The notes under the pieces: generated by a model
The model's database searches: none
What the model was told of the DNA's origin: nothing
What the model saw: the letters and a program-made list of their open reading frames with translations, nothing else
Assembly (NCBI GenBank): GCA_013396525.1
Contig: VWYX01000215.1
Location: forward strand, 62,001-126,000
Reading direction: 5' to 3'
Origin: Chaetorhynchus papuensis
Taxonomy: Eukaryota; Chordata; Aves; Passeriformes; Rhipiduridae
DNA: 64,000 nucleotides
In this document: positions 13,211 to 26,814 of the stretch, in pieces
Layout of the letters: the number at the start of each line of letters is the position of its first letter
How positions within the stretch are numbered: the stretch's first letter is position 1
Position numbers and translations under genes: made by a program

Positions 13211-16200
13211 CTACAAAAGAAGCAGCATTTATGTTAAAACACTTCAGGAAAAAAAAATTAAAAAGCATAATCACTGAATTATTACAACAAGAAATTCTTT
13301 AAAGAACTGTGTAAATACAAAGTATTAATGCAGCTACATTGGGACAAACTTTCATAATAATTAACTAAAACTGAAAGTGCTAATGACTTAGCTGTTATAA
13401 TTTTGCTAGTCTGTAATGCTGTTGGGCATTTAAATGTGGAGTTCAGTAAGGATTATTACTCTGACTAGTATCAGAAATTATAACATTTCCAGCTAAATAG
13501 ACAGTAATTAAATGTCTTCACAGTTAACAGAAAACTGTAATTTTTTAGAAGACTTTGAACTATCTTGGATGTGCTATGTCAAAATAACTCTCTAGAATGA
13601 CCAAAGACCCTTCAGAAAATGCAATTTTCTGTTATTTTGTACCATCTTTTTGATCTCCGTGCATACTATACACACTATGGAGGAAGTTACACTCAGGAGA
13701 ACATGCAAAAATGCATACATAACTTTCTATTAAAAATCACCTAAATTAGTCATCATTTTAAGGAACAGGGTCAATGAGATATTAATAATCTGGATTAAGT
13801 AAATATTGTACAATTACACCCACTGTTCTTTTGCTTTCGCTTCTAGGCAGGGCTGTTTATTTCATGGGGATGCAAAAGACATGTTATTATGACTTGCTAA
13901 GGAAGGAAAATTCTCTGCAGAATTTGTAGTATGCTCTTTTTTACTAATGTAGTATTTAAGAAAATGGCAGTTGTTTTATATTTCACTACCAATTAAATTT
14001 TCCTTATTACATATTAAATTGGCAGAAGTTTCTACATGGGTTATCTTTTTCACAGTATGTAAGAAACATCTGAAGGATTCTCCTCTAATTAAAAACAGAG
14101 TTAGAAACCAATTATGTATTTCATTATTTAAAAGTGTCTCAGAAGCAGTCATAAAAAACAAGTGCTTCTATAAAAAAATGTTAGCTTCCTGATCATTTGA
14201 AGAAAATTACTAGGTAATTAACTTGTTTTGGAAGAGAGCAAATTATTTTGTTTGCTAAATTTTAGACAGTTTCACACAACCATAGTCTCAAGACCGATTT
14301 GGAAACATCAGAATAGTTGGTGCAAAAATTCTTCTGGCTACTAATTCTTATTAATTTTATATTAGAAGCACAAGGAAAAGTTGTATTTATTTAAAGAAAT
14401 TCAACTATCTGAGGTTTCTTAAGCAACGGAGAGAAATGGTGTAGGTGTATTTCGCTACAGGTGAGTCTGTGCCCTGTGCACACCACCAGGAGCCTGCTAT
14501 TAGCTGTGCCTTTGGGGCATGGCATGTCCTCCAGGTACTTCTGTTCATGGCAGAAAACATGAAAGGATTGTCCCGACTCCCTCTCAGTTTCTTTGCTCAA
14601 CACTACTGAAAATTACAGTGATGATGGAAGTAACTTCAAAGCCGCAAGAAAAAAAATTCTCAATGAACAACCGTTAAAGGAAAACAACTATTCTTTTCCT
14701 TCCAGATCCCAAGCACACATCTTTCCACTCCTCATAATTTCTTATTGTTAAGAATAAGACTATTGAATAAGTCAGGGGGGAAAAAAAGAACGAAACAAAC
14801 AAAAAAGACTGCCTTGCTAAAGTCTTAGGGGCCTCAGTTATAGCACAGTACTTTGAAAAAGTACAAGCTGATGATCGAATGTCCCTTTATAGATGTCAGT
14901 GGGAATGTTGCTAAACACAAATTTCCAGAGTAGATTGTTGTCTGATAGAATGGATAGTTACTCTTTCAGATGTAATTATATTAGTCATATCATAACACAG
15001 TTACATAAAATGGATTAAAATATGATATTAGTTTTTCAGATATACTACTGTCCTTCCCTTTTTCATTTCTAAATTTATATAGTGTATGTAAGTTCCTGAA
15101 TTGCCTTTTTTTTCAATGAAGACAGGACAAGACACAGGAAACATTGAGTAATGTGCTCCTCCTTGATTTGAGAGGAAAACTGTGCTAGTATAACTAACCT
15201 GACTTCCTCAGTCAGTAGTTCAAACAAGCTGGAGTAACATCAAAGAAAACTTTCATTGTACCTGGTCTGCTGTACCTATGTTGTTGACAGAAGAATTTCA
15301 CCTTCTAGAAGGTTGATTGAAAACTACTAATAAATCTACTGCCTAGTTACAAATGCTTCAAAGGGAGAAAGGGCTTTGTAATTCAACATCTACAGTTTCA
15401 AATTTTTTTCATCATTCTAATGCTAATTTTTACACAGATATTTTTGTAGAGCTAAATTAAACCACATTTTCTCGGATTAAAGAGTCAAAGGAGAAAGAGA
15501 AGGGAATCTGAACACATAACTTGAATCTAATTGTTTGCAGTAAAGCATTTCTTCATGCTATTTGGAGATAAATACTTAGTTGTCATTTATGAACTCATGC
15601 ACTTAAAAAGTATTTGCTTAACTCTAATATGCAACTTCAGAATATTCTTTTTTTCTCATTTAGCATAAATACTTGTTTTCATATGAGGAAATTACATTAG
15701 AACTGTACTACTTCATTTCTGATGTACTATCCAATGGCACAGCTAAGGAGTTCATTTTCTATGGCTAATGTCAGAAATAGGTGGTAAATGTCACCATGAG
15801 TTAAGTATCTTAGCTCCATAGGTTTCCATCAACTAAACATGGTGGAGAAGTACTGGAAAGAAGAAAAAAGGTGATAAGAAGAAACAATACCTTAAATATA
15901 GATTAATCATAATTCCTCTTTCATTTCTACTCATAAAATATTAGCATGGAATTCTAGAGAAAATACTCTATGTAATTTAGAGCTAAACTTTTCTATTCAG
16001 AAATAAAGCACACAGGAAATTCTCTGTCAAATATGTGCAGTGTCCCTTTGAACAAATAGATTATTACAGAAAATATTTTCTGATTATATATAAAGTTTTG
16101 AATACAACCAAAGCTTAAAATATATATCCAGAATAAACTTCTCTCTCCAATTTAGAAATTTAATATCATTTTATTTCATTAAAGTGATTTCCAAAATTTT

Positions 16201-16249
16201 ATGCATAATTATATCTTGTAAAAATATTTAACTTAGACTTTATACTCAC
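13211..16249 (-). other. ULK4: ULK4 intron w11-w12 (3.0 kb)
   Basis: AT-rich intron. Nothing recognisable was found in it. Confidence 0.85.
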
Positions 16250-16306
16250 AAGTAAGATGCCATAGTTGAAAAGAAACTCCTTTGTAACTATCTGGGGACG
16301 AAACAC
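16250..16306 (-). CDS. ULK4: ULK4 exon w11 (57 nt, frame-neutral)
   Basis: Nineteen codons, VFRPQIVTKEFLFNYGILL, phase 0 at both ends, matching human VFRPQVVTEEFLFSYGTIL as remembered. The acceptor is tttcaaatag and the donor is CTT|GTGAGTATA. It is too short to appear as an open reading frame. Confidence 0.95.
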
Positions 16307-16618
16307 CTATTTGAAATTAGCCAAAGTTGAAAAAAATTACATTAAATGCATATTTCATGACCAGAAAAAGTAAAACAATTATTTCACATGTTTAAAAAAA
16401 AAAAAGAGGACAAAATATGTATTTGCTTCTGTCATTACAACTGTTAGACAATGTACATTTATCCAACGCTGTTTCATAGCTGGAATACTCATCAACATAT
16501 CTATGCATTAACAAACCTCTATTTTACTCATTCTGACCATGATTGACAGAAATTAGATTTTGGAAAACTGTAGGAGTTTGTCCTCTGTGTTACAAATTTT
16601 GGGGGAAAAAAATTCTAC
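16307..16618 (-). other. ULK4: ULK4 intron w10-w11 (312 bp)
   Basis: Short intron between two well-matched exons. It contains an A-run at about 16393-16404 and no recognised element. Confidence 0.9.
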
Positions 16619-16740
16619 CTGGGATGTCACAAGATGAAGCACTACAGGCATCATAGGAAGGCACATCTTCAGCTGTTTGGCCTGAACCGTTGATGGGTGT
16701 TTACGTCCAGAGACATTAGTTAGGGCACTGAGAATGTCAC
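16619..16740 (-). CDS. ULK4: ULK4 exon w10 (122 nt)
   Basis: Two bases complete Gly, then 40 codons: DILSALTNVSGRKHPSTVQ, AKQLKMCLPMMPVVLHLVTSQ in two adjacent blocks. It is highly conserved with human (DILNSLANVSGRKHPSTVQ). The acceptor is gttttctgtag and the donor is CAG|GTAGAATT, phase 0. The next exon is only 312 bp away. Confidence 0.96.
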
Positions 16741-19625
16741 CTACAGAAAACAGCATTTCAGGCTGATCCAACTTAAAAGCATCACTAAACAACAGCAAAT
16801 GACAAATAAAACACCTCTGTTCCAGTAGCCTATGTTCATTCCTTCTCTGTCTGCTAGAAGTAGTGTTCATGTGACTGCATGATGAATTGGGCTGATCCAG
16901 CACGTCTCTTTCCTAACTCAGTGTTCAACCAGGTCAATTCCCTACTCTGGCTACAGGGACAGGCAAAGGTGACCTCTGGCAAAACAGTGAGGACAGACAT
17001 ATAAGTAAGGCGAGTGTTGAAGTAAATATGAAATTACCCCTCCTGGCAGAGTGGACTTATATTGGCTAAATTCTATAGATGCAATTCTATTTCCAGTGAA
17101 ATAAAAAACAAAGTTCTCATGACTTTCAGCTAATCAAGAACTAATGAACCAACATTAATGGGTGACACAAAGCTGAAGCAGTATGTTTCCCCTGCAGTGT
17201 TGTTCAACTGGAAATAAAACTCCAAACATCCCCACTCTCCAAAAAAAGAGATCCTTCCAACAAACATGCACACACACATTCTCATACACCAATTTAACCG
17301 TGACACAAGTGACCTAAAGCTACAGGAATTCGCATAAAAGAGATGGCAACAGATCAATGAGAGAACTTAAGTTGTCTCCATGACAAACCTCAGACATAAT
17401 AATAAGCAAACAAAATTTTAATTGCAGTCATGAAAATTATACTTCAGACTCAGAAAAGACATATAAAAATCAAGGAACATCATGCCAAATTTGTGTTACA
17501 CTTCCTATTGTCTACAAAAAGCAAGATGTTTTCTGCATGGGATAAAGAACAGAAGCAGCATGGGAAAAGTTAACTCACATGAAAAGAAGGAAATTCTGTC
17601 CCTATAACCTGAAAATATTAAAAGCCAAATGCTGTCTTAGAAGAGCACCTATTGTATTTTTTTCCCTAAAAAGATAGCTGCTCAAAACTGTAAAAGGGAA
17701 TTCACATATACGTTAAACAAATAAAGAATGGGACTCAGTATTTTATATGATTTTTTTCAGGCCAGAAAAGTCCTTTCCTTTCAGAGTAGACAGAGTTTAA
17801 TCACGTTGAATAATACCAATGCTTTTCTTCTGTTCCCATGGAGTTCAGTTTCCAATAAGCAGAAATGACAGAACCTGGCACTAAAATAGGCCTTAAAGAT
17901 TTGATTCATTCACTGGTAAAGAAAAGAAAGTGTTGCTTAAAACTCTTCAAATACATAAAACACAAAACTTTTTTCATCAAAACATTTTTGTTCTGAATTA
18001 CACACAATAGTGTAATTCAACAAGACCCCTCTGTGGTTAGTAATTAATTTACTGAACAATCTCTCCTTCTATATTTTAAGGACTATATAATCATCACATT
18101 TGGCAATGCTGCATTAGATAGATAGGTAGATAGATAGATAGATAGATAGATGTGGCTACCTTTAATTTTAGCATGATCTAAACAATTTATAACTACTTCC
18201 TAAAAATAGGTTAAATATTATAAATGCAGAAATAAAATTACTTTCTTATATACAACAACCAAAAACTTTTTAAATTAACCGGAAGATTAACAATTTATTT
18301 CTTTTATTCAAATGTATCTTTAAGGTCAATTTCTACAACTTGTTAATCTATTTGGTTTATAGCTACATCTGGTGGAAGAAGATGGGATCAGTAAGGAGCT
18401 TACATGAATGCATATTAAAAAAGCCAGCTAGGATTAATTCTATATCAACAGTTAAACTGCTTTTCACTGTTCCAATTTTCAAATCTGATTATTATTCTTA
18501 GGAGCCCATAGCTTTTACCACCTCAAGCAGTACATGCTCCTTCATCATACAGCAATAAAAAGAGTTCTGACAAATATGGACAAATACGGAGAGATAATTT
18601 AAGATTACAGAAAACAATCAACATGCAGATCCAGCTTGGAAAAGAAAACAAAGTGTAGAAATTATGTTTGATATCAGTTCTCAACAATGCATTGAAATTG
18701 TAAATCAGTAGTAATTACATGTCTAAGCAATTGATGCACTATGTATCACAATAGTAACTAGGTATTTGATGTACAGAACTTTCAGATTCTGAGGAAATAT
18801 CAGAGCCTACTATATCAGTTGCATATAGTACATATAAACAGTAGGAGGTGAATTTGTGCTTCAAACATTTATAGTCTGAGACTTCCATCCTGAAATATAG
18901 CCAATATGCAAACCTGATATTTAGTTAGAAAAAAGGGATCAGGTGTTTGCAGCAAGGCAAAAATTTGCATTAGCAGAGGAAGTAAAGCTTCTTTTAAAAT
19001 AGCAGCATGACATTTAGATCTACTAACGTTTGCAGCACTACCATTACATTTTCAATATCCTAGCAAAAATGTTGAGAAGATGAAAAATACATCAGGTATC
19101 ATCTCATCAGAAAATAATTTTATGAAAATAAAGCTCGTATGCATGAGCAAATTGGTTTCAGGCATCTAAAGCAACTGAAGTATCTAAGCTGAAATTTTCC
19201 TGAAAAACTGTCTGTAGCAAATACTCAGTATATAAATTTCAGTGTAGGTGATTAACATGTACTCAGAAATATGCCCTGTTGCATCTCTCCCAGGCCTCTG
19301 CTTTATGGGGCAAATTTGTTCTTAGACTGTACAATGTTTACAGATTTAACAATATCTTTAGAACATTGATAAAACTTGTACATCTGGGCTTCATTCCTGA
19401 CTGAGCTGATGGGGCTTACCATTCTACAAGCACAAAATATTAATACAGGAAATCATGCATTACAATACAAAATATGACATATCTAAAAAATTTCAGGAAG
19501 CTGATATCATGCAAACTTTATGTAATCAGAAAATACAGTCTTTCCATCAGTATATATAAGGATATACCTGGTTTTTGACAGAGTAAGGAAAGGTAAGATC
19601 TGTTTGGTTAACAAATTGAATTTAC
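16741..19625 (-). other. ULK4: ULK4 intron w9-w10 (2.9 kb)
   Basis: AT-rich intron containing the GATA microsatellite at 18117-18151. Nothing else was recognised. Confidence 0.85.
18117..18151. repeat. (GATA)n microsatellite
   Basis: Two GATA units, one GGTA variant, then five GATA units and a partial one. The array is short but likely variable in length between individuals. Confidence 0.95.
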
Positions 19626-19759
19626 CTAGAATTCCTGGCAGCTCCCTCACAATGTGATAGATGAGAAGATCCAGGCATTTTGACAGGTATTCACTGCCAC
19701 CTTGCTGCTCTTTTCCTGGCATGGTCTTTCTGCTGTCTCTTTCAATATACATCACGAGT
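19626..19759 (-). CDS. ULK4: ULK4 exon w9 (134 nt)
   Basis: One base completes Arg, then 44 codons: LVMYIERDSRKTMPGKEQQ, EYLSKCLDLLIYHIV, RELPGIL, and one base of a Gly codon. The MYIERDSRKT..GKEQQ segment is diagnostic of ULK4. The acceptor is gtttaaatgtag and the donor is CTAG|GTAAATTC. A minus-strand reading frame runs through the exon into both flanking introns and overstates its length. Confidence 0.96.
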
Positions 19760-22664
19760 CTACATTTAAACAAGTGCAAAACATTAACTCTCACACTAAA
19801 GAAAATAACACTATATCTCAAAAGAAGTATTGAACCAGACATTTCTGGTATCTGCAGTTACAGTCAAGATGATACATTAGTTTTGGCTCTGTAATTTTGT
19901 TGAAATTTTAGACTTTTCTTTTAACTCTAAAACAACAAAAAAAATACTGAGTCAAGGAAAGAAACCCTTAAGCTACTTTAAGTAAGCACAGCTCTACTAG
20001 TTTAAATGAATACGCGATGTTACCATAAGGAGTGCATCTTTCTGCAAACTTAGAGACTAATTTTACAATCCACTTTATTTTGAAATATGTGATCAATATG
20101 TGCAATAAAAGTGAAAGACTAAAGATACTAATTTTCAGGACATAAGAATTCCAAAAGCAAGAATAACTTAAGTCAATGTAAGAGATCAATCTTACAGTCC
20201 AGAAAAATCATGCTATATAGATCACATGGCAGCCTATTAAAATGTTTGCACTAGTTGGAACGGCCATATTAAAAGAGATAAAAGCCCAAACTAGTCTTAC
20301 ATCCTTTTCTCTGATGATCTGGTGTTCACGATTTCTAAGGACAAACTCAACGCTCACATTCCAACAGTAAGTGCTCTGTGGCTATGCCATTCTGCAGAAT
20401 GACATTTCTCACAGTGAAATGGTAACTGATTTATTAGCCACTGGCTAACTTACAAGAGGTTGCTTTAATAAAACACCTGTAACAGAATGCTTCAGGCAAA
20501 ATTTTAAAATGCTTATTTGAATAGACAGAAGGGCCAGACTTCCCTTTAGGGCCATACTATTGACATCTTTGTTTCACATTCGAACTCCCTCTGGCTCCTG
20601 TGCAAAGAACTATCAATCACTGGTGAGGGAAATCCATGATCTGGATTTTAAGTATGTATGTCAGTACTATCTTTTTAAAATACTCTTCTTATAATCAGTG
20701 CCCTTTTACAGAACTATAAAAATGACTTATTTATACTGCCTCAAGTATTCATAACAACACTACTAGGAAATACATTTTTCCATCAAAAAATTATTTACTC
20801 AACGAAGTAAAAACTACCTAAGAATACATTGTGCAGGAGTATGTCTCTAAACAATATATGATTATTATTGAATACTACATTCTTATCCTTCCTAACCTAT
20901 CTACAGAGACAAAGAGAGAGAGAAATCAGAAGACCCATTCAGTAACTACTTTTCACCTGTGCAATAGCCCAGATGTAACACACAGCTGCACTTCTCAGAG
21001 ACCATGGGGATATCCTTTATTCTTGTAATGTCTGGAAAATGCATTGGATTACAGGAATTTTGTTTTGCCTTTTAGAAAAGAACTACTTAAAAATCTGACA
21101 TCATGCTACTTTTAAAAGCTTTACATTTTTTTACATAAAAATTTGAATGTTTTAAATAAAATGGTTCTTCTAGCCTTTCCAGATAACCATGTAATTTTTA
21201 CTCAAAAAATGTTTACCTTAAAAAAAAAATATAGCGTTTGATTTAATTATTTTCTTTAAGAAAACATTTCCATGATTTGACAATCATTTGATTCTATATG
21301 GAAATACACTTAGATCTGTTTAAGTTTTACTCAGAATGGGCCAAACAGACTTCAACACAAGTAGTTTTATTGCTTTGGGAGAAGGAGGTTCTTTTATAAC
21401 AACATGTTCTATTACTTATTCACATTTGAGAAGGATACAAAGTAGGTTCACTTATTCTGAGAGAGGAAAGATAAATGAGTTCTCTCCTTTATGTTGTTTT
21501 TCCCTTCACAAAATTGTCTTTCACATAAAGATTTTCTAAAAATATGCACAACTAGTTTTTCCCTGATAGTTCGGTTTAACTAAATATTGTCTTCAGAAAA
21601 CTGTGCAGATACAAATCGTATAGGCAGTAATGCATTACAGTCTCTATTTTCCTTTGACAAATTCCTCAGTCATATGTAGAACAATTCATCAGTTACTTTT
21701 ATTCACTGATGAATCTCAGTGTTCTCTCTAGTGGGCAAAACCAGGCCCATAGAAATACATTTATTCAATTCATTTAGTGCATATGTTTGTCTTGCATTCA
21801 ACAGTACATGAAAAAATACGTAGGTGTTAGTATAAATAAGCTAAATATGATGAGGAATAAACCACTGTCTATGAAGCAAAGGTTTGGTTTAAAAAAAAAA
21901 AAAATCAAGTGTCTGTATTGCAAGATATGGCCATCAGTGAGCTTTTACACTAAAAAAGCAAAACAACCCAAGTTTTCTGAAAAAAAATGTGAAAGAGTGG
22001 AGCAAAAAAGAGAAAATTCCAGAGTTAACAGTCCAGAGTGATAGGACCAGGAATGAGGTCTACTACTTAAAAGAATAAGAACTGGTCTCTTAAAAGGATG
22101 ATCAACATGAAGAAAAGAGACTAAGTTCACAGAGAATGACAGACCTTCATGAAACTAAAGAAGGTCGTGCATACTCTGAGGACATATACAGTCCATTTAC
22201 CCCAAGAAATCAAGGACTGTTTATTAGTTTTATTATTATTTATTATTACTGTTATTAGTCAATCTCTACTAACAGAAAAGGATGAAGATTTTTAAAGGAT
22301 ATTTAATATAGATATATTGTTTATTTTACAGAGAGGTAACATCAGAGGGCATATCATGCTAATTGAAGGGTCAATCTCTACTTCTTCCCTTCCATAACCT
22401 TTTTTTTTCTCTTTAATTTGATACCAGCTTGCTGGGGTTTTTTTCCTGAAATCACTGACTTATGTAGTTGTCCCCTCCTGCCTTCCATTTCCATGTTTTC
22501 CCATCTGACTGAGCACCAAGCTTTTCAGTTCTTTCCCTCACTACTTTTCTAGATCAGTCTTAAGATGTAGAAGGCAAATAGGCTATGCTAGATGTAAGAC
22601 TTCAGTAGGTTTCCAGGCAAAGCTTTTCCTTTGAGGGCACATATAAGACTTGAAAATTTAATAA

Positions 22665-22745
22665 NNNNNNNNNNNNNNNNNNNNNNNNNNNNNNNNNNNN
22701 NNNNNNNNNNNNNNNNNNNNNNNNNNNNNNNNNNNNNNNNNNNNN
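22665..22745. other. Assembly gap (81 N)
   Basis: An uninterrupted run of N. The flanks are TA-rich (ending AATTTAATAA, resuming TAAATAAATATG), so a low-complexity or repeat sequence is the likely cause. Open frames drawn across it are meaningless. Confidence 0.99.
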
Positions 22746-23519
22746 TAAATAAATATGACGTGGGCACAGGAAACACAGAAATATTTTGCTCAGAGGTTCT
22801 GCTGTTGTGTGTAGTTACATTTCTGCAGATTGTGAAATCTGTTGGGAATACTACCCTATCTTTCCACAAGTGTTCATCTCTGCAAACAGTAGAAAACAAG
22901 AGGTTTGAGTAAATTCTTTTGGGAGGAGAAGTTCAATCTCCAAGTCAGTCTCTGTTTACCTAGGAAATTCTCTGAAACCATTTAGACAGAAAAAGAACAA
23001 TTCAGTGAGACTAATTGGAAATTATTGATAGTTCAGAAAAGGGTGAAATGAAAAGTCTCAGGCTGTATCCCTCCCCTGAAGAACAAGCAACCTGCCTCTG
23101 CAAATCAAGGAGAAAAGAAGGAGACAAGAAAACTCAGTGTGATTAGCAAAAGAAACTAATTTGCATAGTGTAAGTAAACAAGTGCTACTTCAGCCTAAAA
23201 GGTTTCATACCTTCTCTAGCTCTAGCACATGTGGAAGAACAAAAGGTATGTAATTGACTACCATGGAACAGGTAGGGAAAAAAGAGTAACAGGTGAATTG
23301 TCTCAGTGTTGTGGGACAATGAATTCACTTCAAAATTACATCTCTTACTACATATCAATACTTTTCATCCACAAAACTCAAAACCTGCACATGCAAAGTA
23401 AAACAAGGAATTCATTCACCACTTCCCATGGGCAGACAGGTGTTCAGCCATTTCCAGGAACAAAGGGCTCTATCACATGTAATGATTACTTGGGAAACCA
23501 AGTGCCTTCACTCCTAACA

Positions 23520-23603
23520 TTCCCCCTGCCCTTCCTTACTTCTTTCCCCCATGAGGTCATGTGTTATGGAATATCCCTTTGGTCAGTTGGGATCAGCTGC
23601 TTC
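23520..23603 (+). mobile_element. Avian ERV-type LTR fragment, upstream part
   Basis: The text TGTTATGGAATATCCCTTTG followed by GTCAGTTGGGATCAGCTGC is a sequence I recognise as a widespread dispersed avian retroviral LTR-related repeat, usually followed by a C-rich stretch. Here the match stops at about 23603. It is non-coding in effect, and the 140-codon open frame across it is not a gene. The family name is uncertain. Confidence 0.55.
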
Positions 23604-24269
23604 TCCACTATTATTTGGAATTATAAAGGTGTTTCCATACTCTTCGAGTAAGGAGAGGCTTTGGAAAAGAGGTACAAAAAGAAACTTGCAACCAGATTCT
23701 GTAAACTCAGCTAATCAATAGGCATTAGAGGGACATGCATGGGGGGTTGTGTGTACAAATACTCAAAAGAGAATGCCAATTGCTGCTATCATGGCCAAAG
23801 CCAATAGATTCTGTAAACAGTAAAAACAAATAGGCAGGTAGTCTTAAGATTGCATTAAAGGAAACAAGACTTGTAACACAGGATACTTCTCATGTTCCCA
23901 GCCCAGAGGCACCATTATTGCTTGCAATAAAAAGGGGTTTTAGCAAGTGCCTACTTCTGCTGCCTTTTATTTCCTGGTACCTGTGCACAAACTGGAAGAA
24001 AAACACAAGGAAATCCGTTTTGGTAACACCAGCACAGTTAAAATACGTTTGCCATTACCCTTCCCTTACTCTTCCTCTTTCCCTACTCCTCCTTCCATTT
24101 CACTTTGTATCCCCTCCTTTCCACGTCCCAAGCCCTTCCCTCCCAATGAGCTGAATAATCATGAAACTGTTATTTTCCTCACATGCCACAGTTTTTCCAC
24201 CTCCAAAACCACTTCCAAGGACAGATATCACAGAGGTTACCAGTGGGAACAGGATTTTATTGTCTGAAT

Positions 24270-24545
24270 TATCAGTGAAAAATTTTTTCCTGATATTAAA
24301 TCTAAATCTCCAATGGCACAACTTAAGATCATTTCCTCTTGTCCTATTGCTCGTTACTTGGGAAAAAAAGACCGACCCCCGCCTCGCTACAGCCTCCTTT
24401 AGGTAGTTACAAAGAGTGATAAGGTCTCCCCTGAGCCTCCTTTCCTCCAGGCTAAACAACCTCAGTTCTCTCAGCTCCTCCTCATAAAACTTGCACTCCA
24501 GACCTGCTCCAACTTTGCTGCTGTCTAAAGACAGGACTGCTCTCC
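24270..24545 (-). repeat. CR1 LINE fragment (antisense to window)
   Basis: The minus strand encodes EEELRELRLFSLEERRLRGD, then NYLKEAVARRGSVF and FRFNIRKKFF, the standard order at the end of CR1 ORF2. The frame is open over this stretch, so the copy is relatively undamaged here. The 3' end with the short tail repeat is absent. It lies between the two LTR-like fragments. Confidence 0.85.
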
Positions 24546-24604
24546 AGAGCAAGGCCTTTGGGATGCTGGCCCCGAGGCAGTCCCCATGCTCATGAGGCCC
24601 AGCG

Positions 24605-24680
24605 GGCTGTTTTCAGCACAAACAGTCTCATAGTAGCTGCCATGAAGAAAATTAACACTCTCCCAGCCAAAACCAGCATA
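24605..24680 (+). mobile_element. Avian ERV-type LTR fragment, downstream part
   Basis: GCTGTTTTCAGCACAAA, then TAGTAGCTGCCATGAAGAAA, ATTAACACTCTCCCAGCC and AAAACCAGCA match the end of the same dispersed avian LTR-related repeat. It is in the same orientation as 23520-23603, with about 1 kb of unrelated sequence and a CR1 between them. Confidence 0.6.
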
Positions 24681-26814
24681 ATTACTAAACTAAAAAAAAG
24701 CCTTCTTCAGGGCAGTGTTGCCATGAAAGTTATTATTGTTTTATCATCTGCATCATCCTTTAAGTGATGCACACTGAAAAAGTGCCTTATATTGATTATC
24801 ATTATCATAAACAGATTTTATAATCTAAAACAATATAAATCCTGTTACAGGCATTAGCTGCAGCTGCTGAAGACAAACCATTAACCAGAAATTACGCACA
24901 TTTTATTATATGCTCTTTATATTTCTCAAATCAAACATCTTCAGAAAGAGAATCTGAGTATATAAAATATTTTCAATCGTTATTCAACGGATTTCTGCTT
25001 CCTGTACTAGCAATTTAGAATTTTTGAGTCTTAATTTTGAAGAAACTTTTCTGTCAGACAACAGAAGACATCTAATTAGAATACTCCAACAGGAATTTAA
25101 CAGTGCAAATCAATGAGTATCCAGTATCTCTGTTGGGTTTAAGATTATTCCAGAGTTATCCAGTGATATTATGAATGCAACTATCTCCAGATTTAGTGGG
25201 TCATTTCTCCTCTCTGTAATTATCTGACTTTCTGGATGCAAGAGAAAGGTTTTAGATAATCTATTCTGATAAGAGATATACTGTTCACTAAAGAACAATT
25301 AGGAAGAAAACTTACCAAATGAAGAAAAACAGTTTATCAACTCAATAAACCTGCTATAAGGCTTGCCTATTGTTTTACCTAATGTGCTACATTATGTACT
25401 GGTCTCTAATCAGCCCTGGCTAGAGCATCACAGTAAAACAGCAGGATAAAGCCAAAAGTCATAATACAAAATCACAGCCCAAATTCACAACACATTCTCT
25501 TCAGAAAGGTAGCTGGTTGGAAAGCAACTTGTTGATAAAATTATTATTCTCCTTCACATAATATCTTAGGTATACATAAACAAATAGTAACTGTCTGCGC
25601 AGGATTTCTGTCAGGCCTTTCTCCAAACACACAGGAGAGTCCTGTGCAGTATATCAAGCACATGAATAGCATGAGTTATCAAAAATGGTCACACTATTAA
25701 AATGTCACTTACAAATCATTAGAGGCATTTTACACTAACCAGAACACATAATGTGATAAAACATTTCTGGAAGTGTAAAAAGATAGACATAAAAAAACCC
25801 CCTTGGATTCAGTACTTGTTCTGTGTGATTTTACAAATATTGAGATATCTACAGCTTTGCGAGTGGAGGAATATATATAATGCTAGCACCCTACAAGGTG
25901 TCCTCTCACACTGGCTTCATGGTATAACTCACCTGCCCCTTCCTTTAACTCCAATGTATACATCCTAATTCTTCTCAAACATAAGATATAATGTTATACT
26001 TGCTGTAGATGTAGTTAGATTTGTCGCTACTCACAAGCCTCATCCTTTCTTACTTTCAGTTCCAAACCTGCTTTATTTCAATATTGTAAAAAGTATGTTT
26101 ACACTTCATTTTACTCTTCTTGATACGGAACAGTAGAAGATATAAATCCCAACTAAAATTTCTTTCATGTTACTTCTCTGATCACCTGGAAACATGGTGA
26201 TAATTCATATTCTAACACAGTCTAATTTTCTCCTCTCTGATACAGAAGTGCTTCTGTCCCAACAGAAGACACAAAATTTTAAATAACAATTCCATTGTGA
26301 TTCAGTAATATCTTGCAAAGCATTCTAAAACATAGAAAAATTAAATACTTCATAAAAGTCACAGGAATCTATTGGTCATTATGTAAATCACTCCCACAAC
26401 ACATATAGCCAAAAAATACTATTTTACCTCGAATGTGACTATCCTGAAGAGACTACGGACTATACCAAACCCCAAGATGAGGAAGGTACATGGCAGAACC
26501 TTTTATTTTGCCTTCCCACCATAGCAACAACTCACTGTTGCAGTGTATCTTTTGCCCTACCCAAAAATGCAAATGCTCACTGGGACCACAAGTAACTTTA
26601 AAAGGCAGATTCTTCCTGTAAGACAGTGATTTCCCCTTGTGAATAATTGTCACCCGATGATCCCAGACAAAACAGTCTCATGAATGAAAGGATTCATATT
26701 ACACACAAAACAATTTACTTCTAAAACACTGGCCCAAAAATATCACACATCTTAAAGTATTTCAGGTACAACTTTAAAGATTATATCTTTGATTATCTTC
26801 CATTATCAGCTTAC

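Larger units (their letters stand above)
19760..26814 (-). other. ULK4: ULK4 intron w8-w9 (7.1 kb)
   Basis: AT-rich intron holding an assembly gap (22665-22745), LTR-like fragments (23520-23603 and 24605-24680) and an antisense CR1 (about 24270-24545). A pyrimidine-rich stretch lies at 24057-24155. Nothing else was recognised. Confidence 0.85.

Noticed and set aside
23229..23651. 140-codon plus-strand open frame
   Set aside because: It overlaps an LTR-derived repeat, has no splice or promoter context I can see, and resembles no protein I know.
24100..24552. 150-codon minus-strand open frame
   Set aside because: It is the CR1 ORF2 remnant running on into flanking DNA, not a host gene.
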